Shown in pieces: positions 26,934-30,678 of a DNA stretch of 30,678 bases. The first letter of the stretch is position 1. Each line of letters starts with the position of its first letter. The notes under the pieces were generated by a model. That model ran no database searches, was not told the DNA's origin, and was given only the letters and a program-made list of their open reading frames with translations. The stretch lies in assembly GCA_003667245.1 (NCBI GenBank), contig RCNN01000329.1:1-30678 (forward strand). Direction: 5' to 3'. The stretch comes from Heterostelium multicystogenum (taxonomy: Eukaryota; Evosea; Eumycetozoa; Acytosteliales; Acytosteliaceae). Both the position numbers and the translations under genes were made by a program.

Positions 26934-28181
26934 TCAATGTGAAGAATTGGTCATCGCAGCGCGATATTGCCGAGTGCGGCGGGCGATAAACAGTTGGTCT
27001 TTTATCAAACGCCAGCAGCGGCGTCACCCCGGGTTTCGGCTGGCGGCCACGGCTCAGGCGGCGAAGCTGATAGCGCACCACTGCCATGCTCGCCAGGCTG
27101 GCCAGGGGTTTGCGCTTCCAGCGGATCGGCGGCAGTTGCGGGTTGAGATCGCGGCCGGCCCGCCATTGCTTGATCAGGTGCGGCTCCAGGGTCAGGGCAG
27201 TGGCGATCCCGGCCATGGGGATGCCGCTGTCCAGGACTTGCTGCACGATCGGCAAAGCGCCGGAATGCCGCCGGTGACCATCACCGGCATGTTTGGCGAC
27301 TTTCGCCAAGTCGCTGGCCATCTCGATGAAATAGGCTTCGCGGGCCAGGGTGCGTCCGTCGCGAGCCTCGCCTTGCATGGCCGGGGCTTCGTAGCTGCCG
27401 CCGGACAGTTCCAGCAGGTCGATGGCCAGCGGGTTGAGCAGCTCGACCACGGCGTGGGCGTCGGCGGCGTCAAAGCCACCGCGCTGGAAGTCGGCGGAAT
27501 TGAGTTTCACCGCCACGCAGAAATCCGCGCTCACTCGGCGGCGCGCACGGCTTTGATCACTTCCAGCAACAGCCGCGCACGGTTTTCAACGCTGCCGCCC
27601 CAGCGGGTCTGTGGCGCTGGTTGCTCAAGGGCGAGAGAAACTGGCTGAGCAGGTAGCCGTGGGCCGCATGGATCTGCGTACCGCTGAAACCGGCTTTTTC
27701 GGCGAGACGCCGCGCTGGTGGCGAAGCGCGAGATGACGTCCTGGATATCGTCCTCGGTCATGGCCTTGGGTTTGGGCGAACATCTTCGAAAAGCCGCCGA
27801 GATCGAGGGCCACCGCCGAAGGTGCCAGGGCCTGCTGGCCGAGGTTGGCCATGGTCTGACGGCCCGGGTGGTTGAGCTGCACCCAGAAGTGCGCGCCCTT
27901 GGCCCGGCCAATCGCGGCCCATTGGCGAAACTTGTCCAGGTGACGTTCGTCTTCCAGCAACCACGCCGCCGGGGCCGGTCATGGCACGTCGATCAATCAA
28001 TCACGTTGCCGGTCAGGATCAGGCCGGGCTCGCCGTCGGCCCAGGCTTGATACAAGCGCATCAGGGCCTCGGAAGGCGCCTGGTTCGCATCCGCCATGTT
28101 CTCTTCCATCGCCGCCTTCTTGGCGATGCGGTTACTGATGAGCTGGCCGTTGGGCAATTGCAACGCTTCAAAGGGCGACAT
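26934..28181 (-). CDS. NADH:flavin oxidoreductase, Old Yellow Enzyme family
   Basis: This is an FMN-dependent ene-reductase-type TIM barrel of about 416 residues. N-terminal features are [22 protein letters not shown] near residue 8, the FMN-contact segment [23 protein letters not shown] near 105 and [21 protein letters not shown] near 210. Later blocks are [16 protein letters not shown] and the [13 protein letters not shown] strand. The tail is [13 protein letters not shown], reading to a TGA at 26934 once an extra T near 27005 is discounted. The ATG at 28181 follows GAGGAG. At least seven frame changes (near 28000, 27965, 27775, 27710, 27620, 27540 and 27265) make it one of the most damaged genes. 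It is divergent from a MerR regulator with a dyad-spaced promoter, so inducible expression by an electrophile or toxic ligand is likely. Confidence 0.85.
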
Positions 28182-28205
28182 GCTTGACTCCTCACATTGG
28201 GAGCG

Positions 28206-28240
28206 CTCAGGCTAAGCTTAAAGGTCACTTTAAGGTCAAT
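28206..28240 (-). promoter_or_regulatory. MerR-type promoter/operator of the OYE gene
   Basis: A perfect inverted repeat, CTTAAAG-GTCA-CTTTAAG, lies at 28217-28234 in the divergent gap. Read on the minus strand, a TTGACC -35 and a weak TAGCCT-like -10 bracket it with a long spacer of about 19 bases, the layout typical of promoters activated by MerR-family proteins through DNA untwisting. The target is the OYE gene; autoregulation of the MerR gene is also likely. Confidence 0.72.
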
Positions 28241-28250
28241 GGGGGTGGCG

Positions 28251-28677
28251 ATGAATATTGGTGAACTGGCGGGACGCAGCGGCTTGGCAGCCTCGAAGAT
28301 TTCGTTTTTACGAAGCCCAGGGGCTGATCCAGGTCGAGCGACAAGGTAATGGCTATCGCCGTTATCCCATGCAGACGTTGCAGACGCTGCAATTGATCCA
28401 GGGCGCTCAGCGCGCCGGTTTCAGCTTGCAGGAGTTGAAGGCGCTGATGCCCGACGATTCGCCGAGCGAGGCGAAACGCGCCGATATCGTCTTGAGGCTT
28501 GAGCGCAGGATTGCGCAGATAGAAGAGCTTCAAGCCCGAATGGACCAGAGCAAGGCAGAGGGTTACGCGGCGGTGATCGCCACGATCCAGGCACACCCGG
28601 AAGGCACGCCGTGCACCCAGGCGCAGGACAAGGTCTGGGCCTCAATCGAGGCGCATAAAAAAACGCCGCGCATCTGA
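28251..28677 (+). CDS. MerR-family transcriptional regulator
   Basis: This is a MerR regulator of about 142 residues. The DNA-binding part begins MNIGELAGRSGLAASKI and continues, after one extra T near 28303, as RFYEAQGLIQVERQGNGYRRYP, the second helix and wing of a MerR domain. The coiled-coil dimer helix is RADIVLRLERRIAQIEELQARMDQSKAEGYAAVIATIQ. A single cysteine (GTPCTQAQ) in the short C-terminal region could act as a sensor but is not the metal-binding pattern of CueR or MerR. The start at 28251 follows GGGGGTGG. It is divergent from the OYE gene and probably controls it through the adjacent dyad. Its end overlaps the acnB terminator. Confidence 0.87.
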
Positions 28678-28692
28678 CGATACGCGGCGTTT
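28661..28692 (-). terminator. Rho-independent terminator of acnB
   Basis: AAACGCCGCG at 28661-28670 pairs with CGCGGCGTTT at 28683-28692, giving a 10-bp GC-rich stem with a 12-base loop. Read on the minus strand it is followed by a T run (complement of the A run at 28657-28663), so it is a strong terminator for acnB. On the plus strand, for merR, it has only a short T stretch. The stem overlaps the last codons of merR. Confidence 0.82.
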
Positions 28693-28711
28693 CGTTTACA
28701 GCAACAAAACC

Positions 28712-30678
28712 TTAGGCTTGAACCACAGGGATGTTGGCGCTTTGCAGCAATTTCACGGAACTCGGCGATCTGGTCAAAACTCAGGTAGCGATACACGTCG
28801 CTGGCCATGGTGTTGATCTTCGCGGCGTATTCCATGTACTCCTCGACGGTCGGCAGGCGACCCAGGATGGAAGCCACCGACGCCAGCTCGGCCGAAGCCA
28901 GGTAGACGTTTGCGCCGTCACCCAGACGGTTCGGGAAGTTACGGGTCGACGTCGATACAACTGTCGAGTTCGGCTCTACACGTGCCTGGTTACCCATGCA
29001 CAGCGAGCAGCCCGGCATTTCCATGCGCGCGCCAGCCTTGCCGTAGATGCCGTAGTAGCCTTCTTCGGTCAGTTGGTGAGCGTCCATCTTGGTCGGCGGC
29101 GACAGCCACAGACGGGTTGGCAGCTGACCCTTGACCTGATCCAGCAGTTTACCGGCAGCGCGGAAGTGACCGATGTTGGTCATGCACGAACCGATGAAAC
29201 ACTTCGTCGATCTTCTCGCCAGCAACGCTGGACAGCAGACGGGGCGTCGTCCGGATCGTTTGGCGCGCAGAGGCACAGGCTCCTTGATGTCGCCAGGTCG
29301 ATTTCTCGATGATTTCAGCGTATTCGGCGTCAGCATCGGCAACCATCAGCTCAGGGTTGGCAACCCAGGCTTCCATCGCTTGGGCACAGACGTTCCAGGG
29401 TGCGCGCATCGCCGTAGCCTTCACCGATCATCCAGCGCAGCAGGGTGATGTTGGAGTTCAGGTACTCGGTGATGGATTCTTTCGACAGCTTGATGGTGCA
29501 ACCGGCAGCGACGTTCAGCCCGAGGCGTCGGACAGCTCGAAGGCTTTTGTTCGATGCTCAGGTTGTCCAGCCTTCGATTTCCAGGATGCGGCCGGAGAAG
29601 GCGTTCTTCTTGCTTTCTTCTCTACGGTCAGCAGGCCAGCCTGGATCGCGTAGTAAGGAATGGCGTGAACCAGGTCACGCAGGGTGATACCAGGTTGCAT
29701 TTTCACCCTTTGAAACGCACCAGGATCGATTCCGGCATGTCCAGCGGCATGACGCGGTGGCGGGCGGCGAACGCTACCAGGCCGGAACCGGCCGGGAACG
29801 AAATGTGCCCATCGGGAAACGGGTGTGTGGGAGTCACCATCCGGTACGCCGACGGTGTCCGGCAAGCAGCATGCGGTTCAGCCAGCTGTGGATGATGCCG
29901 GTCGCCCGGACGCAGCGATACGCCGCCACGGGTCATGATGAAGTCAGGCAGGTGTGTGGTGGGTGGTCACGTCACGTCGATCGGCTTTGGATAGGCCCGC
30001 GGTGGTGGCAGAACGACTGCATTACCAGATCGGTGGAGAAGCCCAGGCACGCCAGGTCTTTCAGTTTCGTCACGGGTCATGGGACCGGTGGTGTCCTGGG
30101 AGCCGACGGTGGTCATCTTCGGTTCGCAGTAGGTGCCTGGACGAAACGCCAGCCACGCCGCAGGCCCTTGCCGGACCATTTTCTGGCGCCAGGGTATAGC
30201 CCTTGTCGCTTTTCAGCCGGGGCTTCCGGCAGCTTGAACAGGGTCGAAGGTGGCAGACCCAGCTCGGCACGTGCCTTTTCGGTCAGGCCACGGCCGGTGA
30301 TCAGCGGGATACGACCGCCGGCACGGACTTCGTCCAACAGGACCGGAGTCTTCATTTCGAAGGTGGTCAGGACTTCATCGGCTGTTGTGTGCTTGGTGAC
30401 TTTTGCCAGCATGCGGGTACAGGGTCGATCACGTCGCCCATGTTCATGTTGGTAACGTCGAACTCGATTGGCAGTGCGCCGGCATCTTCCATGGTGTTTG
30501 TAGAAGATTGGAGCGATCTTGCTGCCCGAAGCAGAAGCGCCGCAGCGCGCTTGTTCGGCACGTAAGGCACGTCGTCGCCGAAAGAACCACAGTACCGAGT
30601 TGGTGGCCGATTTACGCGACGAACCGGTACCGACCACGTCACCGACGTAGGCGATCGGGAAGCCCTGGCTGCGCATTT
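28712..30678 (-). CDS. acnB: Aconitate hydratase B (bifunctional, C-terminal part)
   Basis: This is the C-terminal three quarters of aconitase B, a [4Fe-4S] TCA-cycle enzyme that interconverts citrate and isocitrate (and 2-methylisocitrate in the methylcitrate cycle). The beginning of the gene lies beyond the right edge. Diagnostic parts include [20 protein letters not shown] near the right edge, GSKIAPIFY, the Fe-S cysteine in [14 protein letters not shown], the cysteine pair in [19 protein letters not shown], and [11 protein letters not shown]. The protein ends IPVVQA. The frame changes many times, notably near 28745, 29200-29300, 29405, 29525-29600, 29700, 29815-29860, 29960-30060, 30150-30210, 30415, 30500 and 30585. 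Since acnB is a core metabolic gene, these breaks argue for sequence errors. A strong terminator follows the stop. Confidence 0.93.

Noticed and set aside
1..30678. A genomic island, prophage or insertion sequence
   Set aside because: No integrase, transposase, phage gene, tRNA edge or attachment-like direct repeats were found. Base composition and codon use look uniform by eye.
28712..30678. acnB as a true pseudogene
   Set aside because: More than ten indels in a core TCA-cycle gene, with all motifs kept on each side, fit sequencing error better than decay. No internal deletions or runs of substitutions are apparent.

Overview
The window comes from the chromosome of a fluorescent-group Pseudomonas, or a very close relative. 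The evidence is a GC-rich sequence, Pseudomonas-type REP elements (a 'GTGGGAGCGGGCTTGCTCGC' family and a 'GTCGAGCCCCAGCGAGGC' family), and gene content typical of that group: chrR, ldcA, acnB, an SsuF-type TOBE protein, MocR and FecI/FecR-type regulators. There are no insertion sequences, phage genes, CRISPR arrays, tRNAs or rRNAs that I can see. Most genes are clearly recognisable but are broken by single-base insertions or deletions, usually in short homopolymers. Even acnB and ldcA are affected, so I read this as consensus error in the sequence and annotate each gene over its full inferred span, noting the breaks.

Layout. (1) 1-6167: an L-rhamnonate (LRA-type, non-phosphorylated) catabolic operon on the minus strand: rhmT-like transporter, rhmD dehydratase, HpaI/RhmA-type aldolase, aldA and a lactonase-like amidohydrolase, with a divergent LysR regulator. 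(2) 6262-7679: a FecI-type ECF sigma factor and FecR-type anti-sigma factor with a Fur-box-like site upstream but no adjacent TonB receptor. (3) 7881-11051: a sulfonate-type ABC transporter (binding protein, permease, ATPase) on the minus strand, divergent from a small SsuF-like TOBE protein. (4) 11199-14550: a very large acidic protein with five degenerate repeats of about 72 residues and a glycine/alanine-rich hydrophobic C-terminal region. It resembles HrpK/HrpF-type type III translocator proteins, but no type III secretion genes are nearby. An intact PatB/MalY-type C-S lyase lies upstream of it.

(5) 15853-18894: an AhpD-like, GNAT and AzoR-like redox operon, divergent from a MocR/PdxR-type regulator with candidate direct-repeat operators between them. 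(6) 18976-21824: ldcA lysine decarboxylase followed, almost without a gap, by a streptothricin-acetyltransferase-like GNAT. (7) 21842-22475: four tandem copies of a 174/175-bp REP-containing unit. (8) 22474-25011: a LysR regulator, an orphan GspG-like pseudopilin, a small unknown protein, and chrR. (9) 25128-28677: poxB and an Old Yellow Enzyme-family oxidoreductase, the latter divergent from a MerR regulator with a clear dyad operator. (10) 28712-30678: the C-terminal three quarters of acnB, cut by the window edge.

The window is mostly a series of small metabolic modules, each with its own divergent regulator. REP elements sit in four of the convergent gene junctions. The least explained item is the HrpK-like repeat protein, whose leader carries an 11-bp perfect inverted repeat overlapping the ribosome binding site.
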